A stretch of DNA of 64,000 nucleotides from Mycolicibacterium wolinskyi (GCF_002101965.1 NZ_LQQA01000013.1:186001-250000), one strand, 5' to 3'. Shown: positions 46,021 to 55,286, numbered from the stretch's first letter. The notes: generated from the letters alone by a model not told the origin. Made by a program: numbers and translations.

Positions 46021-48162
46021 ATGGCGGACAGGACGAATTCATCGGCAGGCCAGGGCGCGGTACCCACCGCGGACAGTCCGGCGGCCATCCGCAACGTGGC
46101 CCTGGTCGGGCCGTCCGGGGCAGGTAAGACGACGCTCGTCGAGGCACTTCTGGTCGCGGCCGGCGTGCTGAACCGGGTCGGCTCGGTGGTCGACGGGTCC
46201 ACGGTGTGCGACTTCGACGACGCCGAGATCTCACAGCAGCGCTCGGTCGGTCTGGCCCTGGCACCGTTGCAGCACAACGGGATCAAGGTCAACCTCATCG
46301 ACACCCCCGGTTACGCCGACTTCGTCGGTGAACTGCGGGCCGGCCTGCGGGCCGCGGACTGCGCGATGTTCGTCATCGCCGCCAACGAGGCCATCGACGA
46401 GCCGACCAAGACCCTGTGGCTGGAATGCGCCGAGGTGAACATGCCGCGCGCCGTCGTGATCACCAAGCTCGACCACGCGAGGGCGAACTACGCCAGCGCG
46501 CTGGCGGGTGCGCAGGAGGCGTTCGGCGACAAGGTCCTGCCGCTCTACTTTCCGGCCGGGGCCGGGGTGATCGGGCTGCTCACCCGCACCCATTACGAGT
46601 ACGCCGACGGCAAGCACACCACGCACGCACCGGCCGACTCCTACACCGACGAGATCGAGGAGCTTCGCGGCTCGCTCATCGAGGGGATCATCGAGGAATC
46701 CGAGGACGAGACTCTCATGGAGCGTTACCTCGGCGGTGAGGAGATCGACGAGTCGGTGCTCATCGGCGACCTGGAGAAGGCGGTGGCCCGCGGCTCGTTC
46801 TTCCCGGTCATACCGGTGTGCAGCGGCTCCGGGGTCGGCACGCTGGAACTGCTCGAGGTCGTCACGCGCGGGTTCCCGTCACCGCCCGAGCACCGGCTGC
46901 CCGATGTCTTCACGCCCGCGGGCGCCGCGCGCAAACCGTTGACGTGCGATCCGGATGGCCCGCTGCTGGCCGAGGTGGTGAAGACGACGTCGGATCCCTA
47001 CGTCGGCAGGGTCAGCCTGGTCCGGGTGTTCTCCGGCACCATCAGGCCCGACGCCACCGTGCATGTGTCGGGCCATTTTTCGGCCCTCACGAACTCCAAC
47101 GGTTCGTCCGGCCACCAAGATCACGACGAGGACGAGCGCATCGGCGCGCTGTCGTTCCCCCTCGGCAAACAGCAGCGGCCCGCGCCGACGGTCGTGGCCG
47201 GCGACATCTGCGCGATCGGCCGGTTGAGCCGGGCCGAGACCGGGGACACGCTGAGCGACAAGGCCGATCCGCTCGTGCTGCGGCCGTGGACCATGCCCGA
47301 CGCCCTGCTTCCGATCGCCGTGTCACCCCGCGCCAAGACCGACGAGGACAAACTCTCGGTCGGCCTGCAACGTCTCGCGGCCGAGGATCCGACGTTGCGC
47401 ATCGAGCAGAATCCCGAGACCCACCAGATCGTGCTGTGGTGCATGGGTGAGGCCCACGCCGGGGTGGTGCTCGACGCCCTGTCCCGGCGGTACGGCGTAT
47501 CGGTGGACACCGTCGAGCTGCGCGTTCCGCTACGGGAGACGTTCGGCGGCAAGGCAAAAGGCCACGGCCGTCACGTCAAACAGTCCGGCGGCCACGGCCA
47601 GTACGCCGTGTGCGACATCGAGGTCGAGCCACTGCCAGAGGGAAGCGGATTCGAGTTCGTCGACAAGGTCGTCGGCGGCGCGGTACCGCGTCAGTTCATC
47701 CCGAGCGTCGAGAAGGGCGTGCGCGCGCAGATGGAGAAAGGCGTCGGACCCGGCTATCCGGTCGTCGACATCCGCGTCACGCTGTTCGACGGCAAGGCCC
47801 ACAGCGTCGACTCGTCGGACTTCGCGTTCCAGATGGCCGGCGCCCTGGCACTGCGCGAAGCCGCCGCGGCGACCAAGGTCAACCTGCTCGAACCCGTCGA
47901 CGACGTATCGGTGGTCGTGCCCGACGAACTCGTCGGAGCCGTGATGAGCGATCTCGCCGGGCGCCGCGGCCGCGTGCTCGGAACCGACAAGGTCGGCGAG
48001 GACCGCACGGTCGTCAAAGCCGAGATCCCCGAGGTCGAGCTCACCCGCTACGCGATCGACCTGCGCTCGTTGTCACACGGCGCGGGCTCGTTCACCCGTG
48101 CGTTCGCCCGCTATGAGCCGATGCCGGAATCGGCGGCGGCCCGGGTCCGCAGTTCGGCGTGA
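46021..48162 (+). CDS. fusA2: Elongation factor G paralogue EF-G2
   Basis: 713 residues, the length of mycobacterial FusA2 (Rv0120c type), with AGGAGG before the ATG. Domains: GTPase (1-280), domain II (about 300-400), then III-V. The P-loop is GPSGAGKTTL, and TKLD replaces NKMD. Two catalytic features of true EF-G are changed: the switch-I RGITI segment reads QRSVGLALAPL, and DTPGH is DTPGYAD (Tyr98 instead of the catalytic His). The M. smegmatis orthologue has been reported to bind nucleotide without ribosome-stimulated GTPase, which fits. It is unlikely to drive normal translocation. Confidence 0.95.
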   Translation: MADRTNSSAGQGAVPTADSPAAIRNVALVGPSGAGKTTLVEALLVAAGVLNRVGSVVDGSTVCDFDDAEISQQRSVGLALAPLQHNGIKVNLIDTPGYADFVGELRAGLRAADCAMFVIAANEAIDEPTKTLWLECAEVNMPRAVVITKLDHARANYASALAGAQEAFGDKVLPLYFPAGAGVIGLLTRTHYEYADGKHTTHAPADSYTDEIEELRGSLIEGIIEESEDETLMERYLGGEEIDESVLIGDLEKAVARGSFFPVIPVCSGSGVGTLELLEVVTRGFPSPPEHRLPDVFTPAGAARKPLTCDPDGPLLAEVVKTTSDPYVGRVSLVRVFSGTIRPDATVHVSGHFSALTNSNGSSGHQDHDEDERIGALSFPLGKQQRPAPTVVAGDICAIGRLSRAETGDTLSDKADPLVLRPWTMPDALLPIAVSPRAKTDEDKLSVGLQRLAAEDPTLRIEQNPETHQIVLWCMGEAHAGVVLDALSRRYGVSVDTVELRVPLRETFGGKAKGHGRHVKQSGGHGQYAVCDIEVEPLPEGSGFEFVDKVVGGAVPRQFIPSVEKGVRAQMEKGVGPGYPVVDIRVTLFDGKAHSVDSSDFAFQMAGALALREAAAATKVNLLEPVDDVSVVVPDELVGAVMSDLAGRRGRVLGTDKVGEDRTVVKAEIPEVELTRYAIDLRSLSHGAGSFTRAFARYEPMPESAAARVRSSA

Positions 48163-48182
48163 TGTCGGGTCACCGGCCGTGA

Positions 48183-48746
48183 CTACCCCATTGCGGCGTA
48201 GAACTCGTCGTTGCCCGCGCCCGGTTCCAGCTCGACGTCAAAGGTGTTGAGCGCCAGCGCAAGTGTGCTGTAGCCGCCGTAGGTGAACATCAAGTCCATC
48301 CGCTGGCGGTCGTCGAGGCGCGCGCCGAGCCGCGTCCAGGTCTGCGCGGTCATCCGCGAGCCCGAGTTCAACTCGTCCACCGCATCGAGCACGGCCTGGT
48401 CGAATTCGTCTGCGGCGACCCCGGTTCGGGCCGAGGAGATCTCTGCGTCGGTGAGGCCGAGCACGCGGCCCATGGCCTGGTGGTGTCCCCACTCGTATAC
48501 GCAGCCGTGCAGGTGTGCGGTACGCAGAATGACCAGCTCCCGGACGCGATCCGGCAGCGTCGACCCCTGTTGAAGGTAGGCGTTGAACGGCAGGAACGCC
48601 CTGGCCAGCACCGGATGGCGCACGAGCGTCGCGAGCGCGTTCCCCGCGTCGTCGGGATTGCGCCGTTCTGGCGGCACCGTGGCGGCCAACGCATCTCGCG
48701 CCGAATCGTCCCAGTCCTCGGCCGGCAAGGGCGTCAACATCGGCAT
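48183..48746 (-). CDS. Carboxymuconolactone decarboxylase (AhpD-like) family protein
   Basis: 187 residues. The CMD domain has DRVRELVILRTAHLHGCVYE followed by WGHHQAMGRVLGLTDAEISS. The AhpD CxxC is not present; a single Cys precedes YEWGHH, so a decarboxylase or unknown enzymatic role is more likely than peroxidase-coupled redox. GGAGAGGAC precedes the ATG. It is divergent from the TetR gene at 48840 across a 22-bp perfect palindrome that probably controls both. Confidence 0.88.
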   Translation of the reverse strand: MPMLTPLPAEDWDDSARDALAATVPPERRNPDDAGNALATLVRHPVLARAFLPFNAYLQQGSTLPDRVRELVILRTAHLHGCVYEWGHHQAMGRVLGLTDAEISSARTGVAADEFDQAVLDAVDELNSGSRMTAQTWTRLGARLDDRQRMDLMFTYGGYSTLALALNTFDVELEPGAGNDEFYAAMG

Positions 48747-48763
48747 GTCCTCTCCATGTCGAT

Positions 48764-48777
48764 CTGCTTTACGATCG
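48764..48777. promoter_or_regulatory. Partial TetR half-operator
   Basis: CTGCTTTACGATCG matches the left half of the 48787 palindrome at 13 of 14 positions, but its right half is degenerate. It could be a second, weaker site on the AhpD-like gene's side. Confidence 0.4.
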
Positions 48778-48786
48778 ACTAGTACG

Positions 48787-48808
48787 CTACTTTACGATCG
48801 TAAAGTAG
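48787..48808. promoter_or_regulatory. 22-bp perfect TetR operator
   Basis: CTACTTTACGA followed by TCGTAAAGTAG is a perfect inverted repeat of 11 bp arms with no spacer, between the AhpD-like gene and TetR. It is AT-rich against its surroundings. Repression of both divergent genes is expected. Confidence 0.8.
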
Positions 48809-48839
48809 ATCGATGAAGATCGCACCCAAGGGGATCCCG

Positions 48840-49433
48840 ATGACAGCCGTCGCCGACGAGCCGGCCGGTTCGGGTGCCAATCGCGCCGCCACCCGCCAAC
48901 GACTTGTCGCCGCAGCCGTCAGACTGTTCACCCGCCACGGCTTCGCCGGCACCTCGCTGCAGATGATCGCCGACGAGCTCGGTTTCACGAAGGCGGCGAT
49001 CTATTACCACTTCCGCACCCGCGAGCAGCTGCTGACCGCGGTGGTCGAGCCGATCCTCGCCGACCTGCAGACCGTCGTCGCGGCCGCCGAGCAGGAGCGC
49101 GGCGCGCACGGCCGCGCCGACCGCATGGTGTGCGGCTACGCCGAGATCGCGCTGCGCAATCGCGCGCTCGTCTCGGTGCTGGCCGGCGATCCGAGCGTCA
49201 ACGAGGCACTGCGGACCCGGCCGGAATGGGACGCCGTGATCGACCGCCAGATGGCGCTGCTGGCCGACGTCGACCCCGGCCCCGCGGGTGTGGTCAAGGC
49301 CTCGATGGTCTTCTCCGGAATCGCCGGCGCCGCCGCGGCGGAGATCGGGGACGACGACTTCTACCGGTACGCGGTGGAGGCAAGCCGGCGCACGCTCGGC
49401 CTGCGCGCCACCCGTCGCCCCGAAAAAGCCTGA
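48840..49433 (+). CDS. TetR-family repressor
   Basis: 197 residues from the ATG at 48840, favoured by AAGGGG 6 nt upstream; an in-frame ATG at 48813 just after the operator would add nine residues. The HTH is GTSLQMIADELGFTKAAIYY and HFRTREQLL. It is preceded by a 22-bp perfect palindrome and followed after 27 bp by an SDR gene. The circuit probably covers the divergent AhpD-like gene and the SDR. Confidence 0.88.
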   Translation: MTAVADEPAGSGANRAATRQRLVAAAVRLFTRHGFAGTSLQMIADELGFTKAAIYYHFRTREQLLTAVVEPILADLQTVVAAAEQERGAHGRADRMVCGYAEIALRNRALVSVLAGDPSVNEALRTRPEWDAVIDRQMALLADVDPGPAGVVKASMVFSGIAGAAAAEIGDDDFYRYAVEASRRTLGLRATRRPEKA

Positions 49434-49460
49434 AACGCAACGACTTACGAAAGGGTCACC

Positions 49461-50168
49461 ATGACAACCAAGACAGCGCTGGTCACCGGCGGCGCCTCCG
49501 GGATCGGCAAGGCCATCGCCGAACGGCTGGCGGCCGACGGCCATCAGGTCGCGACGCTCGACCTGACCGCGACCGACGCCGCGCACGCGTACACAGCCGA
49601 TGTCACCGATCGCGCGCAGGTCGACGCGGTGTTCAAGGCCGTGCGGGAAGAACTGGGCCCGGTCACGATCCTGGTGAATGCCGCCGGGCTCAGCGGTTTC
49701 AAGCCGTTCGCCGACATCACCTTCGAGGAATGGCAGCGCGTCGTCAACGTCAATCTCAACGGCGTCTTCCATGTGGTGCAGGCCGCGCTGCCCGACATGG
49801 TCGCGGCGGGCTGGGGTCGCATCGTCAACATCTCGTCGTCGAGCACACATTCCGGTGTGCCGTACATGAGCCACTACGTATCGGCGAAATCCGCGGTCAA
49901 CGGGCTCACCAAATCCTTGGCCCTGGAATACGGCCCGGCCGGAATCACGGTCAACGCCGTCCCACCCGGCTTCATCGACACCCCGATGCTGCGCGCGGCC
50001 GAGGCTCGTGGCGAACTCGGCAACATCCAGGACACGATCGACGCCACCCCGGTGCGACGCATGGGCAAGCCCGAAGATATCGCCGCGACCTGCTCGTTTC
50101 TCATCTCCGAGGAAGCCGGCTACATCACCGGCCAGATCGTCGGGGTGAACGGCGGCCGCAACACCTGA
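49461..50168 (+). CDS. Short-chain dehydrogenase/reductase (SDR)
   Basis: 235 residues, classical SDR. TGGASGIGKA is at about residues 9-18, Asp in LDLTAT favours NAD, NAAGLSG follows, with active-site Ser in NISSSSTH and YVSAKSAVNG (Tyr-x-x-x-Lys). The C-terminus is GQIVGVNGGRNT. GAAAGG precedes the ATG. Same strand as the TetR 27 bp upstream, so likely an operon; the substrate is unknown. Confidence 0.88.
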   Translation: MTTKTALVTGGASGIGKAIAERLAADGHQVATLDLTATDAAHAYTADVTDRAQVDAVFKAVREELGPVTILVNAAGLSGFKPFADITFEEWQRVVNVNLNGVFHVVQAALPDMVAAGWGRIVNISSSSTHSGVPYMSHYVSAKSAVNGLTKSLALEYGPAGITVNAVPPGFIDTPMLRAAEARGELGNIQDTIDATPVRRMGKPEDIAATCSFLISEEAGYITGQIVGVNGGRNT

Positions 50169-50314
50169 CGGCGTTGCGTCTGTGACGGAAGTCTCGTGGC
50201 GCCCAGTATTTGATGTTCACCGCACTGGCCCCATTCAGTTGCTTTTGTCTCCGATAGTTTGCGACAGTTTGCTGAGCTCACTAACTCGCTGCGTCGATAT
50301 CGGGGGTTTAGCGC

Positions 50315-51556
50315 GTGGCCTCATCCGCGGCGTCTCGGGACCGGTTCGGTCAACGGTTCAAGCATTGGCGATACGACCCGCCGTACAAGTCCGCATCCCT
50401 CGGCATGGTCATCGTGATCGTCGCGGTCCTGGCCCTCACCTGGATGCAGTTCCGGGGCGTCTTCGAACCCAAGACTCAACTGACGGTGATGTCGGGCCGG
50501 TCCGGGTTGTCCATGGACCCGGGCTCGAAGGTCACGTTCAACGGCGTGCCGATCGGCCGCTTGTCAGCGGTCAATGTCGTCGAATCCGACGGGGACACGC
50601 AGGCCAAGCTGACGGTGGACGTCGATCCCCGTTACCTCAACCTGATTCCCGAGAACGTGCACGCCGAGTTGCGGGCGACGACGGTATTCGGCAACAAGTA
50701 CATCTCCTTCGTGTCACCCGAGGACCCGTCCCCCGCACGTGTGTCGGCTGCCACGCCGATACGGGCGCAGGGCGTCACGACGGAGTTCAACACGCTGTTC
50801 GAGACCATCACCGCGATCTCCGAACAGGTCGACCCGATCAAGCTCAACGAAACCCTAACCGCCACCGCGCAGGCGCTCGACGGGCTCGGCGACAAGTTCG
50901 GCCGGTCGATCGCCGACGGCAACGACATCCTCGCCGACGTCAACCCGCGCATGCCCCAAATCCGCCGGGACATCACGGGTTTGGCCGACCTCGGCGAGAT
51001 CTACGCCGACGCGTCCCCCGATCTGTGGGACGGGTTGACCAATGCGGTGACAACTGCGCGCACGCTCAACGAGCAACGGGGCAATCTCGACCAGGCCCTC
51101 GTCGCGGCGGTCGGCTTCGGCAACACCGGCGGCGACATCTTCGAGCGCGGTGGCCCGTATCTGGTGCGCGGCGCACAGGACCTGCTCCCGACATCGGCGT
51201 TGCTCGACGAGTACAGCCCGGCGCTGTTCTGCACGATCCGCAATTACCACGACGCGGCCCCCAAGTTCGCCGCCCAGACCAGCAATGGGTATTCGATCCA
51301 GTTGCTCGACTCCTTGGTGGGAGCCGGCAACCCGTATGTGTACCCGGACAACCTGCCCCGCGTGAACGCCAAGGGCGGGCCAGAAGGGCGGCCGGGCTGC
51401 TGGCAGCCGATCACCCGTGACCTGTGGCCGGCGCCCTACCTGGTGATGGACACCGGCGCCTCGATCGCGCCCTACAACCACTTCGAATTGGGCCAGCCGA
51501 TTCTCACCGAATACGTCTGGGGCCGACAGGTGGGCGAGCCGACCATCAACCCGTAG
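50315..51556 (+). CDS. Orphan Mce family protein (MceA type)
   Basis: 413 residues from the GTG at 50315. An N-terminal membrane helix (GMVIVIVAVLALTWMQFRGV) and the MCE domain (MSGRSGLSMDPGSKVTFNGV, PIGRLSAVNVV) are followed by the Mce helical domain. YVYPDNLPRVNAKGGPEGRP resembles the MceA at 7992, so it belongs to the A subfamily. It stands alone: no yrbE, other mce or mas gene is nearby. It may substitute a subunit in another Mce complex or act by itself; this is inference. The upstream 146 bp is relatively AT-rich and likely carries its promoter. Confidence 0.92.
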   Translation: MASSAASRDRFGQRFKHWRYDPPYKSASLGMVIVIVAVLALTWMQFRGVFEPKTQLTVMSGRSGLSMDPGSKVTFNGVPIGRLSAVNVVESDGDTQAKLTVDVDPRYLNLIPENVHAELRATTVFGNKYISFVSPEDPSPARVSAATPIRAQGVTTEFNTLFETITAISEQVDPIKLNETLTATAQALDGLGDKFGRSIADGNDILADVNPRMPQIRRDITGLADLGEIYADASPDLWDGLTNAVTTARTLNEQRGNLDQALVAAVGFGNTGGDIFERGGPYLVRGAQDLLPTSALLDEYSPALFCTIRNYHDAAPKFAAQTSNGYSIQLLDSLVGAGNPYVYPDNLPRVNAKGGPEGRPGCWQPITRDLWPAPYLVMDTGASIAPYNHFELGQPILTEYVWGRQVGEPTINP

Positions 51557-51562
51557 CGGGCG

Positions 51563-52474
51563 TCAGCTGGGCCCTGCCTTGGCTTTCATCTCGGCCTCGA
51601 GTTCGGCTTCCAGCTTCTCCTCGTAGGCGCCCTCGTCACGGCCGAGCGCGATCGTGGCCGCTGCCATCGCGCCGATCGCCAGCGACAGCGCGACGGGCTC
51701 CCAGCCGGTGATCGACAGATGCTCGCCGAGCACGATCGAGCCGAGCATCACGGCCACGACCGGTTCGAGCACGAGCATGGTCGGCACCGAAGTCTGCAGC
51801 GAGCCGGCATGGAACGCCGACTGCTGCAGAAGCGTCGCCACCACACCGAGCAACACCACCAGGTACAGCGCCGGGGTGGCCAGCGTGGCGAGCATGCTGC
51901 CCTCGGCGACCATGTGCATCACGATCTTCGTCAGCACCGCGACCACGCCCAGCATGACGCCGACCCCGGCCGCCAGCAGGACGGCCCGGCGCCAGTTCGT
52001 GGAGCGCGTGGCCAGCAGGACGAACAGCGTGACAACAATCGCGCACACCACGGCCACCGTCACCGTCGTGGACACCGGAACCGCGTAGCTGCCGGTACTC
52101 GATCGAGCCAGGACGACGAACACCGTGAGCGCCGTCGTCAGCAGCAGCGCCCACAGCCATTCGGCGCGCGTCACCCGGCGGTTCGCGAGATGCGCGCTCA
52201 ACGGCAGCGCGAAAAGCAATGCGGACACGAGCACGGGCTGCACGAGCAGCAGCGAACCGAACGCGAGTGCCAGGGCCTGAAACGCGTACCCCGCAATGGC
52301 GGACGCGGTGCCCGCCCACCACAGTTTGCGGCGCAGAAGCGTCCGCAGCATCGCGGTGCTGACACCCTTCTCGGGCGGAACGTCCATCGTGGCGCGTTGC
52401 CGTACCACGATGCCGATCGCCGCGAAAACCGCGGCGCACAGAGCGAACAGCACCGCAAGACCGTTGCCGAGCAA
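51563..52474 (-). CDS. DMT-superfamily (NIPA-like) membrane transporter
   Basis: 303 residues with about nine or ten helices, starting LAVLFALCAAVFAAIGIVVR and including ALALAFGSLLLVQPVLVSAL and LVLEPVVAVMLGSIVLGEHL, the repeat pattern of the drug/metabolite transporter (EamA/NIPA) family. The C-terminus is an acidic Lys/Glu coil (EKLEAELEAEMKAKAG). The start is a TTG at 52474. Substrate unknown; related mycobacterial proteins are annotated only as conserved membrane proteins. Confidence 0.82.
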   Translation of the reverse strand: MLGNGLAVLFALCAAVFAAIGIVVRQRATMDVPPEKGVSTAMLRTLLRRKLWWAGTASAIAGYAFQALALAFGSLLLVQPVLVSALLFALPLSAHLANRRVTRAEWLWALLLTTALTVFVVLARSSTGSYAVPVSTTVTVAVVCAIVVTLFVLLATRSTNWRRAVLLAAGVGVMLGVVAVLTKIVMHMVAEGSMLATLATPALYLVVLLGVVATLLQQSAFHAGSLQTSVPTMLVLEPVVAVMLGSIVLGEHLSITGWEPVALSLAIGAMAAATIALGRDEGAYEEKLEAELEAEMKAKAGPS

Positions 52475-52579
52475 GCCTCGTCAACCCCTTTCGGGCCATT
52501 GTCGGTCGGCCCTCCAGAGGCGAGAAGGCCCAGTCACCTTCAACCGTAGAGCGCCGCGGCGAGGCGTGCCGATCGGGGC

Positions 52580-52873
52580 CTACACGACCTGCAGATGTGG
52601 CCGCTGCGGTGGACCGGCGGGCTCCGCGGGTTCGGCATGGTCGGCGGGTGCGGGCGCGATCTTGTCGTTGACCGATGCCACAGCCAGGTCGACCCGGTTC
52701 ACCGCGGTGTCGCACAACACCCGCACCCGGCCGCTGGCCGTCTCGACGTCGTCGGCCGCACTGCGCAGATAGGCCCTGACGTTGATCCGGAGCCGCTCGC
52801 CGGCGATGCGCATCCGCTGACGCAACCGCTCGTCGACCTCGACGGTGACGTATGGCAGCAACCGAAACCTCAT
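52580..52873 (-). CDS. Small conserved protein, function unknown
   Basis: 97 residues from the ATG at 52873, with GGGAG 8 nt upstream; an ATG at 52900 would add nine residues. The N-terminal half is basic and amphipathic (YVTVEVDERLRQRMRIAGER, LRINVRAYLRSAADDVETAS). The C-terminus is Pro/Ala-rich. No signal or membrane segment. It may be co-transcribed toward the DMT-type gene, but 105 bp separates them. No family recognised. Confidence 0.6.
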   Translation of the reverse strand: MRFRLLPYVTVEVDERLRQRMRIAGERLRINVRAYLRSAADDVETASGRVRVLCDTAVNRVDLAVASVNDKIAPAPADHAEPAEPAGPPQRPHLQVV

Positions 52874-53089
52874 ATGCCCCGCTCCCATCCTGGATGTCAT
52901 GGCTCACAGTAGCTCCGACCAGGCGGCCAGGGGAGCCAGACGTGATGGGCGCCGCAGGCCGCCGGAACCAGTGGCACAGGTCACATTATGCGGTCCTTGG
53001 CTCAACCGATTTCCGTCGGATGCGGTTTCGTGACCCGCTGTCCGTAGCGTTCGGATCCCGACGAACCCGCCGGCGCCAGGAGTTGACGA
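52874..53089. other. 216-bp divergent gap
   Basis: Between the small conserved gene (minus) and the secreted propeller gene (plus). AGGAG lies 8 nt before the ATG at 53090. No repeat, hairpin or promoter pair was convincing. Confidence 0.3.
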
Positions 53090-54544
53090 ATGTCCGTTAC
53101 CGGATGGCCGGCAAAGTTCTTGGCGGCCGTGCTCGTGGCGGTGCTGTCGGCGGCCCTCGCCCTACCCGATCCAGCGCACGCCGCCAGTCCGTACGGTCCG
53201 CAACTGCCCGACAATCCGCACGACGGCCCGACCGGCACGGCGGCGATGCACGGCGATAGCGGCGCGTCGGACACCACGCCGTTGCGCGGCCCCGGCACCC
53301 GCCACGTGCTGACCCAGCCCATCGCGCTCGGCGCGGCCTGCCCGACCGTCCTGATCGGCCGCGACGGCATGCCCGTCGCCCTGTGCACGCAGGTTCTCGG
53401 CCGTACGCCGCGGGTCTACCTGCTCGACAAGGCCACGGGCATTCCGCTCGCGAGCATGGCCGTTTCCGCGGGCAGCCTGCTCGGCGGCGTGTATGCCTAT
53501 CTCGACGACGCCGACCGCATGGTGCTCGTCGACGGCGACAACAACCTGATCCGGGTTGCCCACACGCCGAACAAGCTCGGGCTGTGGAACCTGAGCATCG
53601 TCGAGTCGACGCCGTTGGGTACCGGTCTGCCCGCGGGCGACGCCGTCACCAGCGTCGCGCCCGCCTACAACGGCAAGGTCTGGTACGCCACGGCGGGCGC
53701 CACCGTCGGCATCGTGGACACCGCGACCGGCGCGGTCACCTCGGTGGCGCTGCCGGCAGGCGAACGCGTCGACAACAGCATCGCCACCGCACCGCAGGGC
53801 ACGGCCGTCGTGACGAGCCACGCGCTGTATCTGCTGACCGAGGACGCCGCGGGCAAGCCCGTGGTGAAGTTCCGGGTCGGCTACGACCGCGGCTCGGCCC
53901 GCAAGCCCGGCCAGCTCAGTTGGGGCAGCGGGTCGACGCCGACGTTCTTCGGCCCCGTCACCGGCGGCGACTACCTCAGCTTGATCGACAACGCCGACAA
54001 CCAGGTGCATCTGCTGGTCGTCGACGCGGCTTCCGGCGCGCTGCTGTGCATCACGCCGGTGCTGACGTCGGGCGGTCCGGGTTCGGAGAACTCACCGATC
54101 GGCGCGGGCCGCACGGTGATCGCGGCCAGCACCTACGGCTATCCGTACCCGACCGTGCCGGACGGTGCCGGCCCCGCGGTGCCTCCGACGGCTCCGTTCG
54201 TCGGCGGCATGACGCGCGTCGACGTCCGGGCCGACGGGTCGGGTTGCGACGTGGTCTGGAACAACACCGTGCGCTCGGCGGCCGTGCCGAAACTCTCGGT
54301 GGCGGACGGGCTGATCGCGACGGTCACGCGCCACAACCCGCTGGGTGATCAGTTCAGCACCTCGCCTGCCGACACGTACTTCTACGCCGCGGTCGACGCC
54401 GCGTCGGGTGCATTGGTCACCGAACAGTTCATGAGTGCCACGATCGCAGCCGACCCGATCCAGATGGCCGGGACGACGGCACCCGACGGCGTGCTCTATC
54501 AGGGTTCGGTGACCGGCATCCAGCGCATCGTGGGGCTCGGCTGA
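53090..54544 (+). CDS. Secreted beta-propeller-like protein
   Basis: A 484-residue exported protein. The signal peptide (residues 1-31, AHA) is followed by repeats of about 40-50 residues rich in Gly, Asp and hydrophobic strand pairs (RVYLLDKATGIPLASMAVSA, MVLVDGDNNLIRVAHTPNKL, VGIVDTATGAVTSVALPAGE, LLVVDAASGALLCITPV). DxATG/DAASG turns are typical of PQQ-like or WD-type propeller blades. No catalytic motif recognised. Its stop is next to that of the convergent phosphatase. Confidence 0.72.
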   Translation: MSVTGWPAKFLAAVLVAVLSAALALPDPAHAASPYGPQLPDNPHDGPTGTAAMHGDSGASDTTPLRGPGTRHVLTQPIALGAACPTVLIGRDGMPVALCTQVLGRTPRVYLLDKATGIPLASMAVSAGSLLGGVYAYLDDADRMVLVDGDNNLIRVAHTPNKLGLWNLSIVESTPLGTGLPAGDAVTSVAPAYNGKVWYATAGATVGIVDTATGAVTSVALPAGERVDNSIATAPQGTAVVTSHALYLLTEDAAGKPVVKFRVGYDRGSARKPGQLSWGSGSTPTFFGPVTGGDYLSLIDNADNQVHLLVVDAASGALLCITPVLTSGGPGSENSPIGAGRTVIAASTYGYPYPTVPDGAGPAVPPTAPFVGGMTRVDVRADGSGCDVVWNNTVRSAAVPKLSVADGLIATVTRHNPLGDQFSTSPADTYFYAAVDAASGALVTEQFMSATIAADPIQMAGTTAPDGVLYQGSVTGIQRIVGLG

Positions 54545-54545
54545 C

Positions 54546-55256
54546 TCAGCGGGCGGGGACGCCGTCCCAGTCGACCAGTGTCCAGCCATCGGTCGGATTG
54601 CCCTTGACCACGACATAGCTCGTGTTGTTGAGCGGATGGGTGCGCAGCAGCTGCGGATCGGGATTGCCGACGTTCATGCTGACCCACAGCATGATCGCGC
54701 CGCCGTGCGAATACGCGACGGGCTTGTCGTCGCCGGTGTCGTAGATCTGTTGTACGGCCTGGTCGAACCGCGCGTCGAACTCGTTGCCGTCGACCGATCC
54801 GGGAATCCGGGCGGTGCGGTTGCCTTGCAGCCACTGCTGAGGCGCGCCGAAGTAGGTGTCGGCCGCCGCGGCCTCCGGCTGCCCCTCGTACACACCGGCC
54901 TCGAGTTCGCGGAGCCCCGGCAGCACCGTGACCGGTTCGTGGAGGCTGTCGGCCATTGGCTGGGCGGTCTGCTGCGTGCGGATCATCGTCGACGCGAAGA
55001 TCCCGTCGTAGTCATTGCCCGCGAGCTTCTGTGCGCTGGCGATCGCCTGGCTGCGGCCGAGTTCGGTGATCGGCGGGCCCGGCGTCGAGGTGTCGATGAG
55101 ACCCGATGCGTTGCCCGCCGATTGCGCGTGCCGCACGAAGGTCAACGTGATGGTGCGGTAGCCGCCCGCCAGCGCCGTCGGGGTGACGCCCAATCCGGCC
55201 AGGACGGCCGTGAGCACCGCAATGCATAGCAGCTGCACAGCTTTCGTTCGGGTCAT
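54546..55256 (-). CDS. Secreted histidine phosphatase (phosphoglycerate-mutase fold)
   Basis: 236 residues with an N-terminal signal peptide (to about residue 30, ALAGG). The phosphatase core has LTFVRHAQSAGNASGLID (catalytic His in RHxQS), STMIRTQQTA, LRELEAGVYEGQPE (acidic proton donor) and VAYSHGGAIMLW (second His). Exported members act on phosphorylated metabolites or lipids outside the cell; the substrate is unknown. It converges on the propeller protein. Confidence 0.88.
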   Translation of the reverse strand: MTRTKAVQLLCIAVLTAVLAGLGVTPTALAGGYRTITLTFVRHAQSAGNASGLIDTSTPGPPITELGRSQAIASAQKLAGNDYDGIFASTMIRTQQTAQPMADSLHEPVTVLPGLRELEAGVYEGQPEAAAADTYFGAPQQWLQGNRTARIPGSVDGNEFDARFDQAVQQIYDTGDDKPVAYSHGGAIMLWVSMNVGNPDPQLLRTHPLNNTSYVVVKGNPTDGWTLVDWDGVPAR

Positions 55257-55286
55257 GGCCGTCCCATCGCGCGTAGGTTCGTCAAC

